A stretch of DNA of 64,000 nucleotides from JANXQG01 sp963804375 (GTDB lineage Bacteria > Planctomycetota > Planctomycetia > Pirellulales > Thermoguttaceae), in the NCBI GenBank assembly GCA_963804375.1, contig CAWDQE010000019.1, forward strand, positions 124,001 through 188,000, given 5' to 3'. A program made the translations under genes and the position numbers. Of the stretch, positions 18,267-27,970 are shown piece after piece. A model generated the notes under the pieces. The model worked only from the letters and a program-made list of their open reading frames with translations, was not told the DNA's origin and did not search any database. Every line of letters begins with the position of its first letter. Position 1 is the first letter of the stretch.

Positions 18267-18800
18267 ATGACCTTTCGCGATTCTGGTACGCTGGCCGATG
18301 TCCGTAGGGTGGGACAAGGTTGCGCCAATCATGGTGGGCCGTCGCAAGCCGGTCAACCTTCAATTCTGGACCAACGCAGAAATAACGGTAGACCGCGACC
18401 GCCGGCCCACCAGCGCGTCTTGCCGGGCCGCACCGTCACCCCATGGTTGCGCGTTGCGAACCGGCCTCCACGGAAAGTCTCGCTGCGGCCAGCCGCGCCG
18501 CTGCCGGCGCAAACCCCGCGGCGAAGCCGCCCCAAGCGTGAGCTGGCACGCGCGAAATGGGCGCGTCGCCATCCGTTCCGCTGCGCAACTCGACATCATC
18601 CTTTTGGGTGCCGCTTTGACCATCAAAAGAGATCGACACCCTGTTTCGCCCGTGTTTGTGCCATGTGTTTATGGAGCGATACCAGTCCTCCGAGGATCTG
18701 GATTGCCCCAAGCGAGGCGGAAAAACGCACACAATCGATATCATTCATTCAAAATCGGCAAATTCGGCAACACAACCATACCGTGGAGGGAGGCAGATGA
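18267..18800 (+). CDS. Doubtful open frame behind the strong promoter
   Basis: A 177-codon frame preceded by AAGGAGG twelve bases upstream and the promoter at 18129. The predicted protein is dominated by Arg and Pro, has no hydrophobic core and no known motif, and competing frames overlap it, so it is probably not translated in full. The region may instead give a non-coding or short-peptide transcript, or hold a decayed gene. The segment GTAGGGTGGGACAAGG near 18305 looks like a planctomycete intergenic repeat. Confidence 0.2.
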   Translation: MTFRDSGTLADVRRVGQGCANHGGPSQAGQPSILDQRRNNGRPRPPAHQRVLPGRTVTPWLRVANRPPRKVSLRPAAPLPAQTPRRSRPKRELARAKWARRHPFRCATRHHPFGCRFDHQKRSTPCFARVCAMCLWSDTSPPRIWIAPSEAEKRTQSISFIQNRQIRQHNHTVEGGR

Positions 18801-18904
18801 AGGACGGGGATGAAGGTTGAGAACACGCGGCAACGGTATGGAATGCCGCTTTGAAAGGGAGCTCAGCGATCGACCATCCTCGGACTTGGCCGTCCACACG
18901 GCCG

Positions 18905-20566
18905 TCAGTTCGCCCGAGCGTGCCGGTTGGCTCTTGGGTCCCCAGCGGCCTGCTTCACACCCGTTCGAGGATCAAGGGTGATCATCACGGGGTGCCCGAA
19001 AGGCGGCTTCTGCACCTCGACGCGGTGCCCAAGGGCAGTGAGCGCGTCAATCGTCTCCCTGCCGAACGATTCGTACACATACAGGCTGGCCAGCTTCGCT
19101 GGCGGTTGGTTGAACGATCCGACGTAGTGGTCGGTGATGAACCGGGGGGCCGTGACCGCCTCGGCTGGCGACAGGCCGAACTCGACGTAGTCCAACAGGA
19201 GTTGCAACGTGACCTGGTCCTGCTGATCGCCGCCAGCCACGCTGATCGCGGCTACCGGCCGGTCCTGGCGAAGCACGAGCGTGGGGGTGAGCGTAATCCG
19301 CGGCCGTTTGCCGGGCTCGATACAGTTGGGATGCCCTCGCCAGGTATTGAAACTCCGCAGACGGCTGCCCAGCACTACGCCGGTGCGGCCCGCCAGCACC
19401 CCGTCCCAGCCGCTGGGCGTGGCTGCTACCACGTTTCCCTCCGGGTTGGCAACCAGGCAGGTGGTCGTGTCCTGGAGCGGTCCACCGGGCAGGCGGTACG
19501 CCTCGGGGCTCTTGCCGAGGAGTGCATGGTGCCCGAGAGGATCGCCCGGCCGCTGTTCCCGCGAGGCCTTCGTCATGTCGATCAGCGGCCGGCGCATATC
19601 GGCATATTCCGGCGAGAGGAGCGCCCGTAGCGGCACGTCGGCAAACAAGGGATCGGCGTAGTAGGTGTCACGATCGGCCAGGCCGAGCTTCAGCGCCTCG
19701 ACCACCAAATGCACGTAGTTCGGTCGGTTGTGGCCCATCGTCTTGAGGTCGAACTTCTCCAGAATCCGCAGCGTCTGGAGCAGGAATGGCCCCTGGGTCC
19801 ACGGCCCGCACTTCGCGATCGTATAACCGCGGTACTCGACGGCCACAGGTTCCTCGACCCGCGTGACATGCGTGGCCAGGTCCGTGTAGCGGAGCAGCCC
19901 GCCGTGCTGGCGGCTCCAGGCGTCGATTTCCCGCGCGATCGGCCCTCGGTAGAAGTAGTCGGCCACCAGGCGAAGTCCGCGCCGCCGGTCACCGCCCGAT
20001 GCCTTCTCCGCTTCGATGAGCCGGCGGAGCGTCCCGGCTAGATCGGCCTTCCAACCCGACCGTTGCTGCTCCAGGAGCTTCAGTGCCGGTTGCGCGGTCT
20101 CGGCGAAGGTCAGCGTGCCGTAGCGGTCCAGCGCGGTCAGGCAAGCGTCCAGGGCCGCGGGGACGGCTGCCGTGGTCGGATCGCCACGGCCGGGGATGCG
20201 GCCCCCCTTGTGCTGCTCGAAGTAGTCCACGGTAGCCATCCGCGGCGCGGCCCCTTGCCCGCTAAGGACCTCGACCACATTTCGCTTGGCGTCGAAGACC
20301 ATGATCGGCACTTCGCCGCCGAAGCAGAAGTTCTGCGCGTCGGTCACCGAGAGCACCAGGAGGGCTGAGACGGCCGCATCCACCGCGTTGCCACGCGATA
20401 ACATCTGGAGGCCTGCATCCGCTGCTTCCGCCCGGCCCGCCACGACGGCCCCGTGCTTCCCGTTGGCCTTCCAGAAGTCGGCCTGCTCGCTGGCGGCGGC
20501 AGCCAGAGCAGCCAGCACCACGCTTGAGAATACCCACACAACTCCGCCTAGTCGCCGTAAAAGCAT
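18905..20566 (-). CDS. Gamma-glutamyltransferase family protein
   Basis: A 553-residue exported member of the GGT family, N-terminal nucleophile hydrolases that cleave gamma-glutamyl bonds, as in glutathione, after self-processing. A signal peptide (VVWVFSSVVLAALAAAA) precedes HGAVVAGRAEAADAGLQML and NAVDAAVSALLVLSV, typical GGT openings. The small subunit would begin at T367 in QDTTTCLVANPEGN, matching the TT(H) nucleophile site. Next come PGKRPRITLTPTLVL and EFGLSPAEAVTAPRF. The usual His after the TT pair is a Thr here, so activity may differ. The ATG at 20566 overlaps the end of the upstream gene by 19 bases, implying translational coupling. Confidence 0.8.
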   Translation of the reverse strand: MLLRRLGGVVWVFSSVVLAALAAAASEQADFWKANGKHGAVVAGRAEAADAGLQMLSRGNAVDAAVSALLVLSVTDAQNFCFGGEVPIMVFDAKRNVVEVLSGQGAAPRMATVDYFEQHKGGRIPGRGDPTTAAVPAALDACLTALDRYGTLTFAETAQPALKLLEQQRSGWKADLAGTLRRLIEAEKASGGDRRRGLRLVADYFYRGPIAREIDAWSRQHGGLLRYTDLATHVTRVEEPVAVEYRGYTIAKCGPWTQGPFLLQTLRILEKFDLKTMGHNRPNYVHLVVEALKLGLADRDTYYADPLFADVPLRALLSPEYADMRRPLIDMTKASREQRPGDPLGHHALLGKSPEAYRLPGGPLQDTTTCLVANPEGNVVAATPSGWDGVLAGRTGVVLGSRLRSFNTWRGHPNCIEPGKRPRITLTPTLVLRQDRPVAAISVAGGDQQDQVTLQLLLDYVEFGLSPAEAVTAPRFITDHYVGSFNQPPAKLASLYVYESFGRETIDALTALGHRVEVQKPPFGHPVMITLDPRTGVKQAAGDPRANRHARAN

Positions 20567-22248
20567 TTTCGTACTTTGTCGCAGACCGCCCATAACCTTT
20601 TGCCGTGGACCGTAAACAGCACGCCATTGGCAACGCACGGTGTGCTGCAACTGGTGGAGGCATTGCTCTTGACGATGCTGAGCACGTTCAGGGTCTTGCT
20701 TACCGCCAGGATGCTCTTGCCGGCAAACACTTTCCCATCCGCAACCAGCAGGGCGGAAGTCAACACGCCATGATCGCTTTTCAGCTTATAGGTCCAATAC
20801 TTCTGCCCGGTAACCGCATCCAGGCAGTGTACGACACTGGCTTCGTCAATTACGAACAGCAAGCCATCGGCAATCGCCACGGTGGTCAGCGTCGCGTTCA
20901 GCTTGTCATAGCTCCAGATGAAACCGCTGTGGGTGACGTCACCGGTCTTGGTCGCATCGAAACAGACCAGACGGCCCCGGCTGTTCTTACCGCCATGCTG
21001 CGGGTCCCCGCCGATCGCCACATAGACTCGGTTGCGATAAAAGACCGGCGTGGCAACTATGTCGCAGGGATGTATTTTGCCGTCCCCTTTGTTATCTCGT
21101 GCGTAGAACGGCGCATTGCGGACTTCCGGCGGCAGGCAATCGAACCACCAGATCTTCTTCAAGATCGGGACGTCCGGCACCCGGGCCTTCGGAATCGAAT
21201 CGATCGGCGTGGTCTGCGGCATCCGGATCGAATAGCGGAACTCCAGCGGCAGCGCCGGCTTCTTTTCGGGCGAGAGGACGTGGTGCGCCTCGGCGTATTG
21301 TGCGGGCGTAAGCCCCTCGGTGGCCTTGCCCTCGACGTCGATGTAGTACACGATCGGCCCGCGCAGCGTCTCGGCGATCCACCTGTCCGGAGCGACCTGC
21401 GCGGTCGGGTCCGCCGGCTCGAACCCATAACACAGTCCGTTGCCCGTCGCGAAAAGGATCTGCGGCTTGCCATTGACCATCGCCGCCGACGGCGACGACC
21501 ATTGCCCGCGCCAAAGCTGTTCCCCGATCTGCTCATCATCGCGCGCGACCAACTGTCCGGTATGCTTATCGAACGCAATCAAGCTCGGTGTCAGCGGATA
21601 GAGCGGCCGCTCCCCGGCCTGAAAGCGCCCGTTGCCGGTGCACACATAGACGAACTCGCCGAGCACGAGTGGGGAGCAACTGGCCGTATGGTGCTGCTCC
21701 ACGTGCAACTTCTCGGTCATGTCATATTTCCACACGATGTGCCGGTCGGACTCTTCCGCGCCGGCCGTCGCATGCGACGTCATCCACGACGCCACATTCA
21801 CGCACACCGCCTCGCCATAGGGTGTCACCAGATAAAGACGGTCGCCCTCGACCGTCGGCGTCGAGCAAACACCCCAGTTTTCGCTGCGGCGGTGCGGCCG
21901 GCGGCAGATGAATCGCCCCAACTCCCGACCCGTCTGCTCATCGAGACAGAGCAAGATGTCGTCGTCGGACTCGCTTTGTGTGCCGATAAAAACCCTGCCG
22001 TGACTCACGATCGGGCTGCCACAGGTGCAGCCGCCGAGCTTGGCGACCCATTTGATGTTTTTCATGGCGGCTGGATTGAAGTTGACGCCCCCGAGCGCAT
22101 ACCAATCCGGCAACCCTTTCTCCGTTTCGGAAGCCATATTGCGAGACGACTGTCCGCCCCACGACGGCCAATCAGCGGCATACAAGCTTGTTGCCGCCAG
22201 CAGGGCGGCGGTGAAAGCTGCGAAAGTCTGCTTCGTCGTTCTGTTCAT
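20548..22248 (-). CDS. Secreted PQQ-like beta-propeller protein
   Basis: A 566-residue exported protein with a signal peptide (AAFTAALLAATSLYA) followed by ADWPSWGG, the standard opening of planctomycete PQQ-binding-like propellers. Repeated blades include GSPIVSHGRVFIGT, STPTVEGDRLYLVTP, CSPLVLGEFVYVCTG, ATPVFYRNRVYVAIGGDP and TSALLVADGKVFAG, each with the alternating small and aromatic pattern of the fold. Several Cys residues could form disulfides. No dehydrogenase catalytic residues are recognised, so it may be structural or bind a substrate. The start at 22248 is supported by GAGGA just upstream. It is co-transcribed with the gamma-glutamyltransferase gene. Confidence 0.8.
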   Translation of the reverse strand: MNRTTKQTFAAFTAALLAATSLYAADWPSWGGQSSRNMASETEKGLPDWYALGGVNFNPAAMKNIKWVAKLGGCTCGSPIVSHGRVFIGTQSESDDDILLCLDEQTGRELGRFICRRPHRRSENWGVCSTPTVEGDRLYLVTPYGEAVCVNVASWMTSHATAGAEESDRHIVWKYDMTEKLHVEQHHTASCSPLVLGEFVYVCTGNGRFQAGERPLYPLTPSLIAFDKHTGQLVARDDEQIGEQLWRGQWSSPSAAMVNGKPQILFATGNGLCYGFEPADPTAQVAPDRWIAETLRGPIVYYIDVEGKATEGLTPAQYAEAHHVLSPEKKPALPLEFRYSIRMPQTTPIDSIPKARVPDVPILKKIWWFDCLPPEVRNAPFYARDNKGDGKIHPCDIVATPVFYRNRVYVAIGGDPQHGGKNSRGRLVCFDATKTGDVTHSGFIWSYDKLNATLTTVAIADGLLFVIDEASVVHCLDAVTGQKYWTYKLKSDHGVLTSALLVADGKVFAGKSILAVSKTLNVLSIVKSNASTSCSTPCVANGVLFTVHGKRLWAVCDKVRKCFYGD

Positions 22249-22341
22249 TGGGGGATCCTCGTTCGCACGTAGGGGGCGCAATTGCGCGTCGCTTGGTAGA
22301 CGGCCGACGCGTTACCCCCATTATAAGCTTGAATCACTATT

Positions 22342-23925
22342 TCAGCGCTCTTTCTCCTCCTTCCCTTCCAGCTCGAAGGCGATCGCTGTGGCTTCCGCCT
22401 GCTCCAGGGCTCGGATGACCCGCACGTCGGCATGATCACGAACCGCACCCAGCAGGGCCTCGAAGCGTTCCTGCCGTTGACGCCAATGTTGCTCAACCTT
22501 CTTCTGCCAGTCTTCGTCAACGCGATCCTTCATGGCCGCTGTCGCTTCCGCGGTCAATTCGCGCCACGGATCGATTACCTCGGCTTCCAGTCGATCGGCA
22601 AACTCACGATCGGAGAGATCGCCGCGCAAGTTCTTTTTTATCAGGTCGCGATACTCCTCAAGAATCCGCCGTTCCTTGTCCGGCCTCTCATTGATGACGG
22701 CCACGAAATCTCGGGGCGGAGGAGGCAGGAGGCGGGCGGAGAGCAGGACCGCTCCCGTGCCAGCCACGGCCAAGATCCCAATCCGCAGCCAATGCCCCGG
22801 CGACCTGGCGGGCAGAACGATCAAGCCGGCCAGCAGCCCGGCAATCGCGCCACCCGCATGGGCTGCATTGTCGATGCCCTGCACCGACAGTCCGAAGAAC
22901 ACGCTGAAGATCACCATCGCGATAATTGCGCTGCGGAGTTGTCGGAGCTGGGCTGGCGGAACCGCATCGCGGGCGTGTAGCAGCAGCCCGAACAGGGCCC
23001 CGATGACGCCGAAAATGGCCCCCGACGCCCCAAGACTGACAGCATCCGGATGAAATGCCAAGCTGGCCATCCCGCCGGCGACTCCAGTCAACAAATAGAT
23101 CATGGCCATCGCCACAGGGCCCACAAGACGTTCCATCAGTCGACCGACATCCCAAAGGACCCACATATTCATCAGGATGTGGAAAGGACCGGCGTGGAGG
23201 AAAAGGTGGGTCACCAGCCGCCACCACTGGCCGCCAAGCGTCCGCGGCCCGTAATTAGCCCCCCAGGTGATGCTCGACTCGACAGTTCCTCCCAGCAACG
23301 AATGGTCATGATACGCCTTTGCCAGGTAGACAATGACACAAGCCACGATCAGACTCACGGTGACCAGCGGCCGATGGGACTGCACGCTGTCGTGGAACTC
23401 GGCCAGTTTTTCGCCGGCCACATCGGCCGCTTGCTGCGGCATGCCCAGGGCCGCCCGCAACTGGTTGATCTGGTCGAGGGTGTAGATCCCGGCCGGCAGC
23501 CCAATTTGGCATCCACTGCCGCGATTGACCGATGCCATTCGTTGCCGCGCGGCGCCGGGCTCGACGCGACCAGTGTCGGAGAGCGTCAGGCGTACGGCCT
23601 GCTCTTCCCGGTGGACGTCGGCCACGTCGGAGGCCGGACAGCGGAAGTTCGTTCGCCCAAAGCGCAGGGTAAACCAGCCATTGTGAATTGCTATCCGCGG
23701 CGGCCGAAATACGGCGGCGAGCATGGTGTAGAAGTTCATGCCGATAAAGGCCGTGAGCACGATCGTAATCAGGTTTGCACGCTGGTATAGCTCGTAGAGG
23801 AGCACGGCAAGAACGATTCCGCTGGGGACGATCGCCCCGAAGGAGAACGACCGGCCGTTGACGCAGGTTTCGGCAAATGTCCTCGGGGAGTGCTCCTCGC
23901 CGAAATGTTGACTATCCAACTGCAT
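22342..23925 (-). CDS. Rhomboid family intramembrane serine protease
   Basis: A 527-residue protease. Residues 30-75 hold two extra N-terminal membrane segments with a PH-like stretch (ALRFGRT region) after them. The rhomboid core spans about 183-400: HLFLHAGPFHILMNMWVL (the H-x4-H...N loop), the catalytic Ser in GASGAIFG (S301) and the catalytic His in NAAHAGGAIAG (H356). The dyad is complete. The C-terminal 120 residues are a soluble, strongly charged coiled-coil-like helix, unusual for the family. Rhomboids cut membrane proteins within the bilayer; the substrate is unknown. It is on the same strand as the PQQ-like gene, 93 bases upstream of that gene. Confidence 0.9.
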   Translation of the reverse strand: MQLDSQHFGEEHSPRTFAETCVNGRSFSFGAIVPSGIVLAVLLYELYQRANLITIVLTAFIGMNFYTMLAAVFRPPRIAIHNGWFTLRFGRTNFRCPASDVADVHREEQAVRLTLSDTGRVEPGAARQRMASVNRGSGCQIGLPAGIYTLDQINQLRAALGMPQQAADVAGEKLAEFHDSVQSHRPLVTVSLIVACVIVYLAKAYHDHSLLGGTVESSITWGANYGPRTLGGQWWRLVTHLFLHAGPFHILMNMWVLWDVGRLMERLVGPVAMAMIYLLTGVAGGMASLAFHPDAVSLGASGAIFGVIGALFGLLLHARDAVPPAQLRQLRSAIIAMVIFSVFFGLSVQGIDNAAHAGGAIAGLLAGLIVLPARSPGHWLRIGILAVAGTGAVLLSARLLPPPPRDFVAVINERPDKERRILEEYRDLIKKNLRGDLSDREFADRLEAEVIDPWRELTAEATAAMKDRVDEDWQKKVEQHWRQRQERFEALLGAVRDHADVRVIRALEQAEATAIAFELEGKEEKER

Positions 23926-24025
23926 GAATCACCTGAAGGTTTCCGGGAAATCGGGCTAACCTGAAGTGTAACGGGGCGGGCAAGGGGTGGCCAGTAGTCA
24001 CGGCAGTCGTGGGAAGGCAACCGTG

Positions 24026-24111
24026 TGCTCGTAGTCCCGCCCGGGCACCATGTGCTCGTGGTCGGCGGAAATCGGGGTATTGGGACCGGCTAAAGCTGGC
24101 ACTACGAGCGC
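24026..24111. repeat. Dispersed repeat, family C, copy 1
   Basis: It begins with GCTCGTAGTCCCGCCCGG and ends with CTGGCACTACGAGCGC, partly inverted. The first half matches, in reverse complement and with a few changes, the stretch 59490-59529; relatives sit inside the gene at 40680. It is an intergenic palindromic element upstream of the oxidoreductase at 24240. Confidence 0.65.
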
Positions 24112-24239
24112 TGATTGCATTTCTCCTACGTAGCGGCTGGCAATCACTACCCCGGCAAGTACAATAGCGTTATCTGCCAACGCACGCCGTTGGGGAAACC
24201 GCCATGCCTACCTTCCTCCCTCCAACCTCTGACACTACC

Positions 24240-25481
24240 ATGAATCACGACAACACCATTCCCCGTCGCACGTTCCTCCAGCGGACCACGGCCGCCGGCA
24301 TCGCCTTGACGACCGCGGCAACGGTCCAAGCGGACACCCGCCCCGCACCTGCCAAGATTGGCCGCAAGCTCAAGGTGGGCCTGATCGGCTGCGGCGGCCG
24401 AGGAAGCTGGATCGCCGGACTGTTCAAGCAGCACGGCGGCTACGAATTCGTCGCGGCGGCCGATTACTTTCCGGACCGCGCGGAACAGACCGGCACGTCG
24501 CTGGGCGCCGTCAAGTCGAAATGTTTCTCCGGTCTCTCGGCCTACCGGCGGCTGATCGAGAGCGGCGTGGAGGCCGTGATCCTAGAAACGCCGCCCTACT
24601 TCTTTCCCGAGCATGCCGCCGCGGCCGTCGCGGCCGGACTGCACGTTTACATGGCCAAGCCGGTGGCCGTCGACGCGCCCGGCGCGCTCAAGATCGGCGC
24701 CCTGGGCAAGACGGCCGCCGAAAAAAAGAGGGTGTTTCTCGTCGATTACCAGATGCCGACCGACCCCTTCAACATCGAGGTCCGCAAGCGGATGCACGAA
24801 GGCGGGCTGGGCAACTTGCAGATGGTTTTTTCCATCGGCAACAGCGGCGGCGGCGGTTTCAGCGATCCGCCCCTGGGCAAGACGATCGAAAGCCGCCTGA
24901 CGGGGCTGATCTGGGTCAACGACGACGCCATGGGCTGCGGGTACATCGGCAATTACGACATCCATGCCATCGACGCCGTGATCTGGGCCCTCGATCGCCG
25001 GCCGGTTTCGGCCTATGCCCGCGGCGCCCGCTGCCGCAAAGATCCGCACGGCGATTCCCAGGACAGCTATTTCGTCACCTACGCCTTCGCTGACGGGCTG
25101 ACCTGGAACCATCACAGTGTGACCGGCCCCACGCACGATTGGCTGAACCAAGGTTCTCTGCAAGGCTCGATCCAAGGCAGCCTGGCCGCCGCGCGGCTGT
25201 CTTACTGGGGCAAGGCATACCTCCGCGGCGGTCCCAAGCATTTTGGCGGCGGCGAGGTCGCCGACCTCTACGCCGCCGGGGCCAAGCGGAACATCGCCTC
25301 CTTCTATGAGAAGGTGCTGGCGGGCAATTTTGGCAACGAAGCCGCCCAGCGGAGCGTCGACTGCACGCTGACCTGCATCCTTGGCCGCGAGGCCGCCCGG
25401 CGCGGTCAGCTCTTGACGATGGACCAGTTGATCAAGGAGAACAAGCGGCTGGAGGTGGATCTGAGCGGGCTGAAAACTTAG
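24240..25481 (+). CDS. Tat-exported Gfo/Idh/MocA family oxidoreductase
   Basis: A 413-residue NAD(P)-dependent oxidoreductase. The start at 24240 gives a compact twin-arginine signal (IPRRTFLQRTTAAGIALT); a second ATG 36 bases upstream is less likely. The Rossmann fold opens with LKVGLIGCGGRGSWIAG, then VAAADYFPDRAEQTG. The conserved family motif is AKPVAVDAPGALK (Lys-Pro). NYDIHAIDAVIWAL contains the His used for catalysis in relatives. It differs from the oxidoreductase at 5399 in length and in its C-terminal part, so it is not a recent duplicate. Substrate unknown. Confidence 0.9.
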   Translation: MNHDNTIPRRTFLQRTTAAGIALTTAATVQADTRPAPAKIGRKLKVGLIGCGGRGSWIAGLFKQHGGYEFVAAADYFPDRAEQTGTSLGAVKSKCFSGLSAYRRLIESGVEAVILETPPYFFPEHAAAAVAAGLHVYMAKPVAVDAPGALKIGALGKTAAEKKRVFLVDYQMPTDPFNIEVRKRMHEGGLGNLQMVFSIGNSGGGGFSDPPLGKTIESRLTGLIWVNDDAMGCGYIGNYDIHAIDAVIWALDRRPVSAYARGARCRKDPHGDSQDSYFVTYAFADGLTWNHHSVTGPTHDWLNQGSLQGSIQGSLAAARLSYWGKAYLRGGPKHFGGGEVADLYAAGAKRNIASFYEKVLAGNFGNEAAQRSVDCTLTCILGREAARRGQLLTMDQLIKENKRLEVDLSGLKT

Positions 25482-25512
25482 CCTTGCCCGTCGCTACACG
25501 ACGAAAGTGCAT

Positions 25513-26529
25513 TTACGTGTCCAAAGCCCTCAACTTTTCCGCCAGCGGCAGCAATTCCTGCAGGTCAAAAACCATCTTTTCCAACTGGTCTTCTGCGTGC
25601 GAGCCGCCAAGCCAGCGAAGACGCAAGAACACGCGGGCGGCGGTCAACCGCAAAGCGAAATCGTCCGGCGCGCCGTCGGGCCAGCGTGCCAGACAGTACT
25701 GCTGTTCACAGAAGGCGACCAGATCGTCGTCCCAGCCCCAGGTGAGGCTGGCCAGATCGATCTCGCCGTCGGCCAGCGCGGCCGACTGCCAATCGACCGG
25801 CACGTAACGGCCATGATGCATGAGAATGTTATCGGCCTGGTACTCGCCGTGAATGATCGTCGCCGGCGGCAAGAGGGCCGGCAGGCGCCGCTGGCAGCGC
25901 TCGCAGAACTCCGGCAGCCAGGGGAAACGCTCGTGCAGGCGGCCGGTGAAGCGGCCGGCCCGCTGGCTCCAGACGCGATAGAACTCGGTATCGTAGCGAT
26001 GCAGAAACGGCGGCACGGCCGACGTCTCGCCCCAACGATGGAAACGGGCGATCCACCGCGCCGCCGCGCCCAACCCGGCATTGGGCTCCGGCACTAAATG
26101 CAAGGGCGCTGCACCCTCGGCGTATGCCAACGCAAGGCCAACCGTTTGCGTCGTCTCGTCCAGCAGCGCACCGTGCAAGGCCAGAACTTCGTCCTGCCAG
26201 GCCGGCAAGAGTTGATCGTAAACTTGCGCCTCATAGGCCACGCCAAAGCGCTGCCTTGGCTGCCCGGCTTCGACGGCGGGACCATATTTGCAGAACAATC
26301 GCCGGGGGCTGGCATCCGGCATGCGGCAGGTGACGATTTCGCAGTCGCCGCTGGACGGCCCCTGCAACTCGTCCCGCGTGAGGATTTCGACCGCGCCCAG
26401 ACCGGCGGCGAGCAGCCCGTCGTCCGGCCGAATGGCCCGCGGTGAAACCGCGTCGCGCGGCTTGCCGTCGGCCGCGAGATGCAACTCGCTGGCCAGGAAG
26501 ATCGACGGTTTCTGCACTTCGGGTTCCAT
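25513..26529 (-). CDS. Aminoglycoside phosphotransferase (APH)-like kinase
   Basis: A 338-residue protein of the APH/choline kinase fold. The N-terminal lobe has CEIVTCRMPDASPRRLFCKYG (the Lys would hold ATP). The catalytic loop reads IIHGEYQADNIL, with Glu where most members have the Asp of HGD; many small-molecule and sugar kinases of this fold also use HGE. The metal-binding Asp is in VPVDWQSAALADGEID. The substrate is unknown, and there is no reason to call it a resistance gene. GAAGGAAC precedes the start. It is convergent with the oxidoreductase gene, ending 31 bases away. Confidence 0.75.
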   Translation of the reverse strand: MEPEVQKPSIFLASELHLAADGKPRDAVSPRAIRPDDGLLAAGLGAVEILTRDELQGPSSGDCEIVTCRMPDASPRRLFCKYGPAVEAGQPRQRFGVAYEAQVYDQLLPAWQDEVLALHGALLDETTQTVGLALAYAEGAAPLHLVPEPNAGLGAAARWIARFHRWGETSAVPPFLHRYDTEFYRVWSQRAGRFTGRLHERFPWLPEFCERCQRRLPALLPPATIIHGEYQADNILMHHGRYVPVDWQSAALADGEIDLASLTWGWDDDLVAFCEQQYCLARWPDGAPDDFALRLTAARVFLRLRWLGGSHAEDQLEKMVFDLQELLPLAEKLRALDT

Positions 26530-26641
26530 TTTCGTTCCTTCTCATCTCGCCTGCGCCGGACCCGATTACCCACGGTCCCCAATGCGCCATACTAACCGGC
26601 AGCGCAAGCGAGGGCAACCCATTCGCCCATCGAGAAGACGG

Positions 26642-27970
26642 TCATGCCAGCCGTTGCGGCGCGATTTCCGTGTCGTGGTCGAGATACCGCCCGCCCCATA
26701 GCCAAATCAGGCCGCCGACGGCCAGGAACGCGGAGACCACGGTGAAGCCGACCGACATGTTCCAGTAGCCCGACACCCTGCCGATAATCGGCGGCGAGAT
26801 CACGTCGCCCAGCACGTGAATCACCAGGATGTTTACGGCAAATCCGGCTGGCCGCATCGCCGGATGGACCACGTTGGCCAGGATCGTATTCGACGGTCCT
26901 GTGTTGAGGAACATGAAGAAGACGGCGGCAAAGATCATGCACCAGGCCCAGGGGAACGGCATGACGAGAAAGAGGAGCACGCACGCCGCACTGAGCAGCA
27001 ACCCCGCGCCGGATACGAGGAAGTACGACCCTGGCAGCCGCGTACGGAACCGGTCGCCTATCAAACCACCGGCCACGGTGCCGCCGAGCCCAGCCAGGGC
27101 TGTGATGATACCGAACACGGTTACCGCCGCGACACCGGAATCCGGATCGGCCTCCAAATAATCGGGCATCCACCAGGCCAAGGCCCCCATGGCGAACAAC
27201 ATCGCCGTCATCCCCAACGTATCCAATACGAACGAGGGCGTCTGGATCAGAATGCGGTAATCTTGCCATGTCATCCGTTTGCGCGTGGAGACCGCGTCTG
27301 CCGCGCCGACGGGCGACTCTCGCATCAAGAGCGATAGGATCGCCAGGATCAGCCCCGGGATCACGACCACAAAAAAGGCCCAGCGCCAGCTTTCGTGCTT
27401 TGGATCCAGTCTCGCGATCGAGCCACCCAGGGCATAGCCCAAGGCGCCGCCCACGGGCATTGCCGCGTAGAACAGCGAAAGGATATTTCCCCGTTTGGCA
27501 ACGGGAAAACTATCGGAGAGAATTGTCGGCGCCAACGGCCCATAGGCCCCTTCGCCGACGCCCACGAAACATCGTGTCATCAGCAGCATGATGAAGCCGG
27601 CGGCCAGCCCGCCGGCCCCCGTAGCCAGGCTCCAGACGAACACGCCCACGGCGATCAATTTCCATTTCACCTGCGGCCACCGCGAGGCCAAGGCCCCAAA
27701 CAGCGGCGCTGTGAGCATGTAGGATATCAGGAACGCCGAGGCCAGATACCCCGAATCGGTTTTCGCTTCGGGACTCTTGGGATCTTCCGGGAAAAAAGAC
27801 CTCCGAATGTCCGGTTCCACCCCCGCCAGTACCTGGCGGTCGATGTAGTTGAAGACGTTGATCGCCAACAACAGCCCCAAGGCAAGGCGGGCCCCGGGAA
27901 CGGCCCGGTTTGACGGTTCCCGCTGATCAGAAGCGACCTGGGGAGATTTGTTCGCGGGCACCATCGTCAT
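26642..27970 (-). CDS. MFS transporter, spinster-like
   Basis: A 442-residue major facilitator superfamily protein with about twelve membrane helices. The first is LALGLLLAINVFNYIDRQVL, with the NY.DR motif typical of spinster-like and organic-acid transporters. Motif A-like loops are seen (GALASRWPQVKWK; GGLIGDRFRTRLPG). EGAYGPLAPTILSDSFP in helix 4-5 also fits this branch, whose members export lipids or sugars or import hexuronates and phthalates. Substrate cannot be assigned. An AGGA lies upstream of the start. Confidence 0.88.
   Translation of the reverse strand: MTMVPANKSPQVASDQREPSNRAVPGARLALGLLLAINVFNYIDRQVLAGVEPDIRRSFFPEDPKSPEAKTDSGYLASAFLISYMLTAPLFGALASRWPQVKWKLIAVGVFVWSLATGAGGLAAGFIMLLMTRCFVGVGEGAYGPLAPTILSDSFPVAKRGNILSLFYAAMPVGGALGYALGGSIARLDPKHESWRWAFFVVVIPGLILAILSLLMRESPVGAADAVSTRKRMTWQDYRILIQTPSFVLDTLGMTAMLFAMGALAWWMPDYLEADPDSGVAAVTVFGIITALAGLGGTVAGGLIGDRFRTRLPGSYFLVSGAGLLLSAACVLLFLVMPFPWAWCMIFAAVFFMFLNTGPSNTILANVVHPAMRPAGFAVNILVIHVLGDVISPPIIGRVSGYWNMSVGFTVVSAFLAVGGLIWLWGGRYLDHDTEIAPQRLA

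Noticed and set aside
26098..26529. Antibiotic-resistance kinase
   Set aside because: The protein has an APH fold but no resistance-specific features; housekeeping kinases with this fold are far more common.
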